Shown one piece after another: positions 1 to 10,500 of a stretch of DNA of 24,559 nt. Positions within the stretch are counted from its first letter, which is position 1. Each line of letters starts with the position of its first letter. Position numbers and translations under genes: made by a program. The notes under the pieces were generated by a model. The model made no database searches, was not told where the DNA came from, and was given only the letters and a program-made list of their open reading frames with translations. The stretch lies in the NCBI GenBank assembly GCA_032718475.1, contig JAUCBJ010008536.1:1-24559 (forward strand), given 5' to 3'. This stretch comes from Nemertoderma westbladi. Lineage: Eukaryota > Xenacoelomorpha > Nemertodermatida > Nemertodermatidae.

Positions 1-990
1 GGTAACAGTTTATACTTTCGATAATTTAAGCAGTTTTACTAGAGTTCTTCCCAAAAAGCCGGTGTTTCTGGCTTAGACAGCAATAACAACAAAGTATCAA
101 GTAAAAACAGTAAGACTGAACACTCTCCTTATGATCGGCCGAAAAGCTACACGTCGACAGGAAAAATCGCTCTGATTGGCTCAAGCCAAACAAAGAACCA
201 TGCGTCCAATGGCTGTTTCCATGTCAGCAACCAGCTGTTAGATGTCGTAATATGAATCATCACGGCTAAGCTGTGAAAGGTAGTTGGTGCATTGCAGGTT
301 TTTTGCCTTACCATGTCCGCCAAAACACGTATATAGCAGAATGACTTTTATGTCCGTTAAAACACCTGTAACGGTACCTTGCGGGCGAGGGGAATATATA
401 TACAGTTAGAGAACCTTTTTAGAGTATTCCAGCGCCTGGGGGGAAACTGGATTGCGAAGCAAAAGGGGCCAGTTATATCCCACAGAAGCTTTTACATAAT
501 GTCTCGAACATAATGTCTATAATCTCGAAGAAGCTGTAACTTAGCAAAGTAGAAGGAACTGGGGAGAGGAACATGGATAGGCTGGGCTCAGCCTCATTAA
601 TGGAGAGCGTTCAAAGCTTTGCAATGCACAGCCGGAGCCGCATGCTCTTAGCTTGAACAGTTACGAGGAACGTTCAATAAACTTTCCTTCGCACGCTTCT
701 CAAGAACACTTGAGAACATCTCCAAACTTGGATTGAGTTGTGTAGTGTATGGCAGACCGAGTCAATATGTTGATGTTTATACAAATTATTATAATTTAAT
801 ATAAAAAAAGGTTAATCATTGTTATTATTTTGTGAGTTAATTTTTCAATAATAATTATAATATGATTATAGAGGATTGATTTATCAATATTTACATAATA
901 TCTATTATATATTACGTATATTACAATATTTTATAATCAGTACTTATAGAATTATAGATATATAAATCTAGAAATATATTGTCGCTGGAA
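1..990. other. Intergenic region left of the aquaporin-like gene
   Basis: No convincing coding region was seen on either strand. The left 700 bases are moderately GC-rich and contain two CCAAT-type motifs (gattggctc near 174 and gtccaatgg near 204). They could belong to a promoter, possibly of a gene outside the window. From about 770 to 990 the sequence becomes almost pure A/T, up to the aquaporin-like ATG. A role as promoter is inference only. Confidence 0.35.
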
Positions 991-1782
991 ATGGCATATT
1001 GGACTTCTGAAGTTACACTGGTAGGCACAATAACCTACTATATATTTACATCAGCATTATGTCAAGCTTTACGTCACACTGTCAATCAGACTATGAGCTA
1101 CAAATCTCAAAAACTAGCCCATCAATTCATTAGCAGCTTCCAAGTTTGTTCCATAATGTATGAAGGAAGCATTCTGTATCAGTATTATGGCCTATTGGGT
1201 GCCCTCGGTAATACCGTGTTGTTGAGCTTCTGTTACCCAAACATTCTCCCTAGTGGCACTGGTGACCCATCAACTACAATATCAGGAATGATTCTTCAAC
1301 AAACCGGTCTGCAATCTGGCCTATTAGAACTGACTTGCCAACTATCAGGGCTATATCTGAGCTGGTTCTTTGTGCGCGCTTACTGGTACGTCGGGATGTC
1401 CGTGGCCCATGTCAGCCGGTTGCAGTCATACATCTGCCGTTCGACCGTTTCTGTACCCACTGCCCATGGTTTCGCTGTTGAGTTCTTCTCCACCTTGTGG
1501 TTTCTCATCGCCAACCACTGGCTCACCGAAAACACTCGATTAAATAAATATACGATTATGCTTTGTAACACTGCTAATTTAACTGCGCTCGTCTACATGG
1601 GAATCCTCAAAACTGGTTGCTTCATTAACCCAATTTTAGCTTCTTCTCAAAATTTCCGCTGTGAAAATGATGAGGTTATAAAGCACATAGTTGTTTTTTG
1701 GGTGGGACCTATCCTGGCAAATTTAGTTGTTTCAATAGCTACTGCTCAAAAACCTGTTGAAAAATTCAATAAAAATAAATAG
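991..1782 (+). CDS. Aquaporin-11/12-like (unorthodox aquaporin) membrane protein
   Basis: Single-exon ORF of 263 codons from the ATG at 991; the frame is open slightly further upstream only from a TTG. The protein is hydrophobic with about six membrane segments. The best family signature is the C-terminal half: TGCFINPILA (second pore box NPI at residues 213-215), then a conserved-looking stretch ending in a hydrophobic helix with FWVGPI. This resembles the end of aquaporin-11. The first pore box appears as GDPST (DPS at 92-94) where aquaporin-11 has NPC and classical aquaporins NPA. Superaquaporins of this group are intracellular or ER channels for water, glycerol or peroxide; which applies here is unknown. 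The gene has no introns, whereas vertebrate aquaporin-11 has some, so a retrocopy is possible. The family call is fairly sure; function is not, because both boxes are altered. Confidence 0.72.
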   Translation: MAYWTSEVTLVGTITYYIFTSALCQALRHTVNQTMSYKSQKLAHQFISSFQVCSIMYEGSILYQYYGLLGALGNTVLLSFCYPNILPSGTGDPSTTISGMILQQTGLQSGLLELTCQLSGLYLSWFFVRAYWYVGMSVAHVSRLQSYICRSTVSVPTAHGFAVEFFSTLWFLIANHWLTENTRLNKYTIMLCNTANLTALVYMGILKTGCFINPILASSQNFRCENDEVIKHIVVFWVGPILANLVVSIATAQKPVEKFNKNK

Positions 1783-3230
1783 TAGTACTTGTTGTGGCAG
1801 CAGTCATTAGGAAATTATCACTGATCATTGATCTGGTCACTGTTTTGTCCATAAACGAGGTTGGGAATCTACTCGTAATTGCTGGCGCTAAGTTTTTGTG
1901 CCCATCAATTCATTGGCAGTTTAAATGCAGCTCAAATTAAATGGCTTTCAGAAAAATTGTCTTATTATTTATTTATAACAACTTATCATTTTTCAATTGA
2001 TTTCATACACACCATCGATAGCGAATTGAATACAGCAAATGAGAGATTTGTTCTGGTAATTTATATTATTTTTAAAATTCTAATTTGCATGGTTATGTGC
2101 CTTTTGTTACATTATAATGGAAGTTTTGTACATTCCAGATTTAAGTGAAAGATAACATTTAACATAATTTATCATAACATTTAGTTACCATAATGATTAA
2201 TTTGTGGTAGTCCATTAACTTACATAATGTTATTTGATATATTATGTTGAAGGCCTACCTACACCCTCCTGTAGTGTCTAACAATGTTAAGTAGTTTAAA
2301 AATTAGCACTGGGTGGTACCGGGTCCGAAACGTTAACTGTAAACAGCACAGTGTGTGTCTTAATTTCATACATTATGTTTTTAGTTTTTAGGCCCTATAA
2401 TTGAATGATATTTAATGCAATTAAATAATTATGAATTATAAACAGATTAATATTTCTGGTAAATTTGCAGAGTTCATATTTTGTTTGTAATTTAGCTAAT
2501 TAATTGAATTATTTCAAATATTCTGCAAGTAAATATATTTTAATGATGTTTGTAATAATGAATCTTTTATATGTTAATGATTATTCCCATACCAATAAAC
2601 TCATTAGGGCCCATGTGAAGAATGGCAATCGCTCTTCCAGTTCATCCAATATGGTAGATTTTGTACTTGTGGGTACGATGTGTGAGGGACAAGTATTTAA
2701 TGTTACAATAAACTTGAATTTCTGTGGAAATGTAGTACATTTCGGACAGGGTGAATTTATTTAATGAATTATTATTGAATTTATAGTTTATCAATTAATG
2801 GAAAGGAGCAGGTTCTAATTTGTTCTAACCAAAACAATAAACTAGAGTCAATATCATATGTTGTAGTAAATGTTGTTGTAATTTACGTCGATTTCTCTCT
2901 GAGAAGGGTTCCATTTTGATTTCAATGATATCCCCACCTCCTCCCGGAATGGAAATTTGCATAAAACCTATGGCCTCTAGAATTACATTATGATACTCTT
3001 TTTATGATACTTATTTAATAATTAGATATAAAAATATGTGTGGATGGGGGGATGGGGGGGGGGGTCTTTATGTGTAGAAAGTTGATTAAATATTGCTTCA
3101 CCATCCATAGGTCAAAATGTGGCATTTACTTAAATTTATTATTAATATTATATCAGTAGATGTCAAGATAGTAAGATACCGGTTAAGATATGAGATTAAG
3201 ATTAAGATATGAGTATTTTAAGTGGCAGAA
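1783..3230. other. Intergenic AT-rich DNA
   Basis: Only short, low-complexity ORFs occur, for example 1891-2148 and 2504-2764 on the plus strand, with no recognisable domain. The stretch includes one copy of an interspersed repeat (2799-2960) and a G11 run near 3054-3064. Nothing else is supported. Confidence 0.4.
2799..2960 (+). repeat. Interspersed repeat family, copy 1
   Basis: The segment starts with ggaaaggagcaggtt and contains ttctaaccaaaacaataa. Both are shared with a second copy at about 10070-10245. Beyond this core the two copies stay alignable at lower identity through a (t)cg..gatttc / ttgatttcaatgatatcccc region. The second copy has long poly(C) runs where this one has ctctctgag and tatcccc. 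The family is unclassified; no terminal repeats or coding capacity were seen. Confidence 0.5.
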
Positions 3231-3231
3231 C

Positions 3232-3250
3232 AGGCAGTCTAAGACTGCCT
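3232..3250. repeat. Perfect short inverted repeat
   Basis: AGGCAGTCT, one base, AGACTGCCT: a 9-bp perfect hairpin about 60 bp upstream of the hammerhead-like motif. It may mark an element boundary. No function is assigned. Confidence 0.5.
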
Positions 3251-3307
3251 ATTCAATAGAAGTGGATTTCAGTACGTTGGAGAGCAAGCGAAAGGGGCAA
3301 GTGGTTT

Positions 3308-3370
3308 AACTGGGTAGCGCTGCTGATGAGGCCTGATAGGCTGAAACGTACGTATAGAGCTGGTTCAACC
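3308..3370 (+). ncRNA. Candidate minimal type I hammerhead ribozyme
   Basis: The core CTGATGA lies at 3323-3329 and GAAA at 3343-3346. Stem II is G30-G-C-C paired with G-G-C-T42 around a 5-nt loop (TGATA). Stem III is only A-U plus C-G closing a GTAC loop. It is followed by GTA, so cleavage would fall after A3354. Stem I can pair tagcgctg (before the core) with tagagctg (after the site), with one internal A.G mismatch and G.U wobbles. Short stem III is typical of hammerheads in Penelope-like elements and small retroposed RNAs. A weakness is the G.U pair at 10.1/11.1, normally G-C, so this copy may be slow or dead. No Penelope protein was seen nearby. Confidence 0.5.
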
Positions 3371-4459
3371 CCCTGGTGTCGTACTTCCTCATTCTTTCCA
3401 TTTCTGAATAAAACCATAATATTACACCTTTAATTACAGTTGCATTAACAGCTCAACTCTAATTTATTTAATTAATTAAATATATGATAACTTTTTGAGT
3501 GGAGAGATGCAAAAAGGGTATATCTTGGGCAATTACAACCTTTTTCCACATCAATTTTTTTCACATGAAATTATATCAATAAGGAAAAGATATATATGGC
3601 TTAGGCGATACGGCCAATCGTTGCAGCTTGGTTTATTACCACAGAGAGTGTCTTCAATATTTTTGCATGCAATTGAATGAACAATCTTACAGGCATGTAG
3701 GCTCTATAATTAAGTAATGCAAATAAATACCTTAAAAAGTATTTGCAGACCAAGTTTAAATGCAGCAATGTGTTACCAGTTTAAAGATAGATTTCGACAA
3801 TAGTGTCATATAGGGAGAAAGAATGAACGACAATCAACATCATTTTTCTATCCCTTTGAGACTTATCTTCATTGTCATTCCGGCATGGTCTCATAAAAAT
3901 GCCTTATCTTATGGTGCGGAATCTACCGATCTGGCTGGAATTTCTCCATGCAAACTTGGCCTGCTGCTGCTTTTTAGTTACCTATTTAATTGCACACCTA
4001 CCTTTTTTTTACTTCTGCGAGCTTGAAAATTAAATATAAGAACAAACTTTATCAAGCGTTTACTATCATCCCATGTTACAAAATAAATCGTGTAGGCCTT
4101 GATCGAACACACTGACCGGTACCCACAGATTTGTTTTACTCCATAGAAAAATAATGGCGAAAATATTACCATATTTAAAACACTATAACATAACATATAT
4201 TAATGTAAAATAAAATATAATATAATATAATAAAATATAATATAATAAATACTCATTATAACAATACTACTATTTACAGATTGTTGAGGTAGAATAATTA
4301 CAGAAAATATTTTATACAAGAAAACACTTGTGAGATATAAAAAATTCCAATCGATTTAAATGTTATATTTTTGTTCTAGAATTCTTTTAAATGTTCAGTT
4401 TCATTGTTTTGTGTTTCTGTGAACTTTAGCACAAACTGCTCTATCCAGGTAGCGAAAAG
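3371..4459. other. Region 3' of Notum, no gene seen
   Basis: Short ORFs here lack recognisable features. It presumably holds the Notum 3' untranslated region at its right end, because Notum is transcribed leftward and stops at 4460. No canonical AATAAA was found close to the stop on the minus strand. A (TATAA)n-like microsatellite lies at about 4206-4247. Confidence 0.35.
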
Positions 4460-4563
4460 TCAAGTAGCAAATCTCTGCATTAATTCTTGATGACTCATAT
4501 TTTCAAGGGCGTTTAGGGAAACACCGAAATTGATTGCCAGCTTTTCTCGAGTCATATTTCGAC
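4460..4563 (-). CDS. notum: Notum exon 10 (C-terminal end)
   Basis: Acceptor tttacttttttgcag|GTCGAA, 33 codons then TGA at 4462-4460. It encodes RNMTREKLAINFGVS...ALENMSHQELMQRFAT. Identity to other Notum tails is low, but phase, acceptor strength and length fit the last exon. An alternative last exon further left cannot be excluded. Confidence 0.72.
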
Positions 4564-7500
4564 CTGCAAAAAAGTAAATGATAGAAAGTCAATACATCCT
4601 CCATATAGACTGTAATATATACAAAATAAATGCGTATAATTTTGAAAAGCGTATTGACTGAACGCGTTTAAAGATTGTAAATTTTTTTGCAATAAATCAG
4701 CTGATAAAAATATTGTTATGAGGGAAATTCTTAACTAAATACTATGCATTAGCAGATCTGGAACAACTTGAGGGGCTTGTTGGTATCGATAATACTGATA
4801 TTAATGAAAATGTGACAGCATTATGCTGATTCGATATATTAATTATGTAATTATTAATTATAATAATGGTATATCGATATAATTCTATTGACAATCGCGC
4901 GAAATCATAAATTTTCAAATATTTTTCAAGATTGAACCACTCATGTGCTGAGCGAAGGCCATGAAATGTATATCATTTCAGAAAAAAATAAATATTCAAA
5001 TAACAATTTTTTTTTATTTCAAGTTTATTGTGTAGTCGTAGTGGCACATAATATCGAAAAAACAATAAACTTTAGAAATATCAACAAATACCTGAACTCA
5101 TAAGTAATTTTCAATTTTTCCACATTTTTTATCCGCTCAACCAAACCTTGCCGCTTACTTTGTCCCATAACTCGAGACCTAAAATAAATCTCAAATAACC
5201 GCTTGGATATTTCAAATCTCCAGATAATTATGCATCTAAAAAGCCAGTAAAATAAAATTTGACAAATATGTCAATGGTTACTGCGGTGTAACTGGTGTAA
5301 TATCGCTGGAGACACTTTTTTTAAACCCTTGTAGCAATTAATAAGAAAGCAAGAATAAAAATTCTGGCTCACCCAGTCAGTGGTCGGAAGGTGAAACTAT
5401 CTCTGTTTCAAATTTCAATCTCATTAAGATTTGTAGAAAAATTAGGGGGGGGGGGGGGCGTGTCACTGAATTACGACACTATATTCTGGGACATGGTGTA
5501 CACCATTGTCTCACTTTTGGCATGTTTTGGTCACTTTTCTGTATATTGCGCCAGTGGTACCGTACCGGTAATGGAATATTGCAAGCTATATATTTCAGTG
5601 ACCAGATGAATAGAACGAGCGCAACGAGAGTTGCAGTGGAGACAACGAGACAAGTTCCTGGCAGGTTCGTTGCAGCGTTCCTTGGTCACGCAGCATTCTC
5701 AGCGAATTATATTAAGAAGTATTAGAGAATAATAACATTAACCTAGAACTAATAACATACCGAACTTGATTAAGATGTCCAACAAGTGAAGTTGTTCCTC
5801 CGTGTAAGGATTAATGGTCGGTGGACAGGATGCGTTGCACAATGGCCATGGACACCAGTCAATCAGATGGTATTTGCAATTCCCAATAGAGTTGGGGTGC
5901 GGAGTCGAAGGCCCTCCACCGTGGCCACTAATCAATTCGATATCTAAAGGAAAGGTAGTAATTAATTAATAAATATAGAATTAGTAGAGGTGTTATAGAA
6001 ATCAGATAATCATTTGTTTTATTAAAGTAATTGTATAAAGTAAATAATTGTACACCAATATGGATGTTATGTGCAAGTGAAACACCAAACTGTCGTAGCT
6101 ACCTGAAAAGTCATCCCAATTGGCTAACGGCATTATGATTTTCGTTTAACAGACAGGAATTACCGCAACTAACTCAACAGGTCGAACGAACTCTCTCGCA
6201 ATCCAACCGCTATGTACTTACTGTCCTTCCAGTTGGCGTCCGGACCGAACTGCTGCGCGAGGTCAGTGTCGGGGTCTGGGGGCGGCGTCACCTTGGGCGC
6301 ACCTGGAGGTCGCACCGTAGGAACAACAGACTTATCCTTCCACCAGCAGTCCAGAGCCGTGGGAAGATTGATCCCGTCCACCTGAACTGAGAGCCACTGG
6401 TCCGTGCTGGTGAGTAGGGTGTGAGCCATGCAGGAAGGTGCGAACACCGCGGGTACTCTCCGCAACGTATGACGCGCCTTACGACCAATGCGTTGCGCGT
6501 ACATCCATTCGTGGCGTTCGTTCGGGTATCTTCCGATGTCGAATTGTATCTGAATGTCGTCGTATAGCCACTGGCTGATAAAGACAGGCGTCTGGAATGA
6601 TAACATAGTAGCAATATTACTGGAACCCAACTATTATGGTTTATAAATTCATATAAATCCAATGCAATTTAATAATACTTAATAATATAATTTTAAATTG
6701 TAATTAGGGATTGTCTCTTTATATATTTACTTATGAGAAGTATCTAGACAACATTATCCATATCTATGCCCCTGTTAAAATATAGGTATACTGTTCTTTG
6801 GCCCTGCTTGATGATTTTTTTGACATATTATTTGAGCATATATTATTAGGTGGTATTTTTGACGTTTGAGCCTACATTATTAGGTAGTATGTTTTACGTT
6901 TGAGTCTACAGTATTAGGTGGTATTTTTACGATTAAGCCTACAGTATTGGATGGTATTGATACATAACTTTTGAGCCTACATGTGGTATTTATTTGAGCC
7001 TACAGTATTAGTTGGTATTTTTACGTTAGAGCCTACAGGTGTTATTTTGTACGTTTCAGCCTACAGGTGGTATTTTGTACGTTTGAGCCTACTATGTGGT
7101 ATTTTGTATGTTTGAGCCAACAGTATTAGGTGGTATTATTAACGTCTGAGCCTACAGTATTAGTTGGTATTTTTTAAGTTTGAGCCTACAGTATAAGTTG
7201 GTATTTTTAACGTTTGAGCCTATAGGTGGTATTTTGTACGTTTGAGCGTACAGTTTCATGTGATACTCATTTGAACCTAAACCTACAGAATTAGGTGGTA
7301 TTTTTTACGTTTGAGCCTACAGAATTAGGTGGTATTTTTTACGTTTGAGCTTACAGAATTAGGTGGTATTTTCTAGGTTTCAGCCTACAGTATTATGTGG
7401 TATTTTCTAAGTTTCAGCCTACAGTATTAGATGGTATTTTTTACGTTTGAGCCTAAAGTATTAGTTGGGATTTTTTACGTTTGTGTGGCATTTAGCAAAT

Positions 7501-10500
7501 AATAAAATACAAGTTGACTTTGAAAAGAGTTATTATTGCGGTTATCAAAGACACACTACTCACTTGAATTGTACGGAACACGTGGTAACCAAAGAAACAT
7601 TTCCATTTACGGTTGCCGCCGTACTCGTCAATGCAACTCTGGGGTAAACGCGGAGCCCACAACTTTATCCCCTCCTTGATCGCCTTTTTGGGTCGACAGT
7701 TTAGGATATTGTAACAGTTGTTTTCAGTAAACTAAAGAAACACATTTATACAGTATGTTGTAACAGCTGCTCAAATCTAAAGGACCAAACAATCTCCAAC
7801 ATTAGGTTAAAGAAATAATTATCCATTACATTGGACCTAAACATAGATACAATTGGCTGTACCCGTATAGGTTAACGTCAAAATTTAAATTAGGTTCAGG
7901 TGTACAGATTCCTTATCATGGGGACTTTACTAATCTAGAACTATAAAGTCTCCAATACTTCTCTAAAACATAATATACTCTATTTTATGCCTGTATAACA
8001 ATTCAATGTACTAAAAATAATGTACTGCCTAGTGCCTATGCTATACATTCAATAAAACAGCAGCTTATCAATTTTGAAATAAGCAGAGCAGCAAAATTAT
8101 CCCAGGCCGACTAACGCAACCGATAATAGAGTGCAAAATTGATTAGCGTAGTAACTGACCTGCTTGTTGTCAACGATCCAGGCGGAATCAACTAGACCTC
8201 TAACATCCGCAGTTACACCCCAATGTGAGAGTTGCTCTCTCGCTCTGTCTATATTCAGAAGAACACCGATTCCTCCAGCACTGCATAAACAATCAAAATA
8301 TTATTATTAATTATCATTCACTAATACATCAATCTGTGTGAAATGATCATAGTGTTAAAAATAGGTTCACAAGCCCCAATTAGAGTTTACCTCTACGCAG
8401 ACAAAATATATCAACTAGTATTACCACATTCAAGATCCATATAGGGCCGCAATTCCTTTTAATTACCGTAATTATTCATTTTATCATCCTAGACCATGCA
8501 AGAATTATCTTAAATTAATTAAATGTTCCACTTCTAAGCACCGAAATGGAATTAAATCAACTTCTATCTACAGTAGTATTTCCAACTTTCAATTATGGAT
8601 AATATCCAAAATAAATCCTATTTTACAACACTCTGATTGGTTATTACAAAACGACCCACCAACCTTGTTCCGGCCAATAGAATATCTGTAGCAGATTGCA
8701 GACCATGGGAGATGAGGTCCTTTAGAACGTTATCAATAATGGTAGAACCCATGAAACTGTATAAGCTGTCGGTGTGAGAAAGATTGGCAGTTCCACTCCA
8801 TAAATCGCTTGAACAATAAGGGATTATCCTAAACAAATATATAATAAGATAACTTTACTGACATTCCTAGCTTCAACGGGTTGAAGACAAGTCTAAGTAA
8901 CTTTACTGACATTCCTAGCTTCAACGGGTTGAAGACAAGTCTAAGTAACTTTACTGACATTCCTAGCTTCAACGGGTTGAAGACAAGTCTAAGTAACTTT
9001 ACTGACATTCCTAGCTTCAACGGGTTGAAGACAAGTCTAAGTAACTTTACTGACATTCCTAGCTTCAACGGGTTGAAGACAAGTCTAAGTAACTTTTCTG
9101 CCTGCCAATCAATTTTTCTTCACTATCAACCACTTCTCACAACTAACTACGTGGAAAAAAATTATCATTATTTTTTTTTTAATATAAAAGTGATCATTTG
9201 ATTGTTTTAACTTTTCCAAACCGGATACAATTAATTTCCTTGTGAATGCACTTTATTCGCGCACGATGAGTGCATTACAAGACATGGTGAATGAGCTGTG
9301 TCGATCAGCTACAAATTTGTGAAAAATTGGAAACCATGACGAAATGGTCTTGGATGAAAATAAATTCCATGAATGACAAAACTCTTATTGCAATGTGCAG
9401 TGCATATTATTTATTATAACAATTGCATATATGGTTGGCCTAATGACGATCGAGTTTATAATATGAATTAATAATAAACAAATAATTACTATATTATAAC
9501 CTTAATAGAAATACACTAATAATTTTCAGTGATTACCGATTTTGTTGAGCTTAAAAAGATATATAGTAGATACCCAAGGAAAAACATAGGATTACCCAGC
9601 AGCAACAAATACTGTAATATTTGAAAGAGCATAATCTATAAATGGATATTTAAAGATGAAGCATTTTGCCACTACGAATAGGTAATCTTTAATTATTATT
9701 ATAAATTAACATTAATTTATACGTGTGTTTGTGTAGGCCTAACAACCAAGCCCCTGGAAGAGTGTCATAATGACAATTGTGGAATAAAAACAATTAGTCG
9801 CTGTTAAGGCCGATTATAATAATACAAATAAGATATGTTCCGCATAATTAGGATATATAATTGATAGACAATATAATTGCTGATGAATTTACAGGATTTT
9901 AGTGTATAAGATATAATATTGCACAAAATAAACGTAAGAGGGAGTTGGTCAGTCCCAACCCTAAACAATTATCGGGTATAATGTTAACTATTCACTTCCG
10001 AGAGAGGGAGGGGGGGGGGGGGGTCGCTTTTGAGGCAAATCCAATATAGGAAAATTAACAATGTTTTACTGGAAAGGAGCAGGTTACTATGGCATGTTAT
10101 TCTAACCAAAACAATAACGGAATATCAATAGCACAGATTAGTTTTTCATTTTTTTACTCGTACGTAATCAGTTGTTATTCGCGAAGATTTCCCCCCCCCC
10201 CCGGGAGAGGGGTTTAATTTCGATTGCATTGCCCCCCCCCCCCCCAATCAATACTACAGTACAATGAACGCATTCGCCACCTATTCTTCACTTTGTTCTA
10301 GGAATTCATTTAGAACTTCCTTACCAACAATCAAACAGACACATTCCACTCCATCACCCCCGAGTTTTTTAATCCGAAGTAAATCGTGATCATTAAACTC
10401 GGTGAGTTGCGCTCGGAGAGTCTGTTCAGTCGTAGTGAGGAATTCCTCCTTGCAGAGGTGGTACAACTCAGGAAAGGGGATACTGTGTGTGGAACTCTCC

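Noticed and set aside
1891-1920. Possible duplicated aquaporin piece (gcccatcaattcatt also at 1118)
   Set aside because: Identity is limited to about 23 bp and does not extend on either side; too short to call a duplication.
2305-2345. Second hammerhead-like motif (gggtccgaaacgttaac)
   Set aside because: The CTGATGA core is missing; only the GAAA side resembles a hammerhead.
6288-6662. 124-codon minus-strand ORF over Notum exon 8
   Set aside because: Alternative frame; the frame with the catalytic Asp and His and correct splice phases is the real one.
8829-9201. Repetitive ORFs on both strands (16-residue repeats)
   Set aside because: They arise only because the 48-bp minisatellite unit is divisible by three and lacks stops; the array is in a Notum intron.
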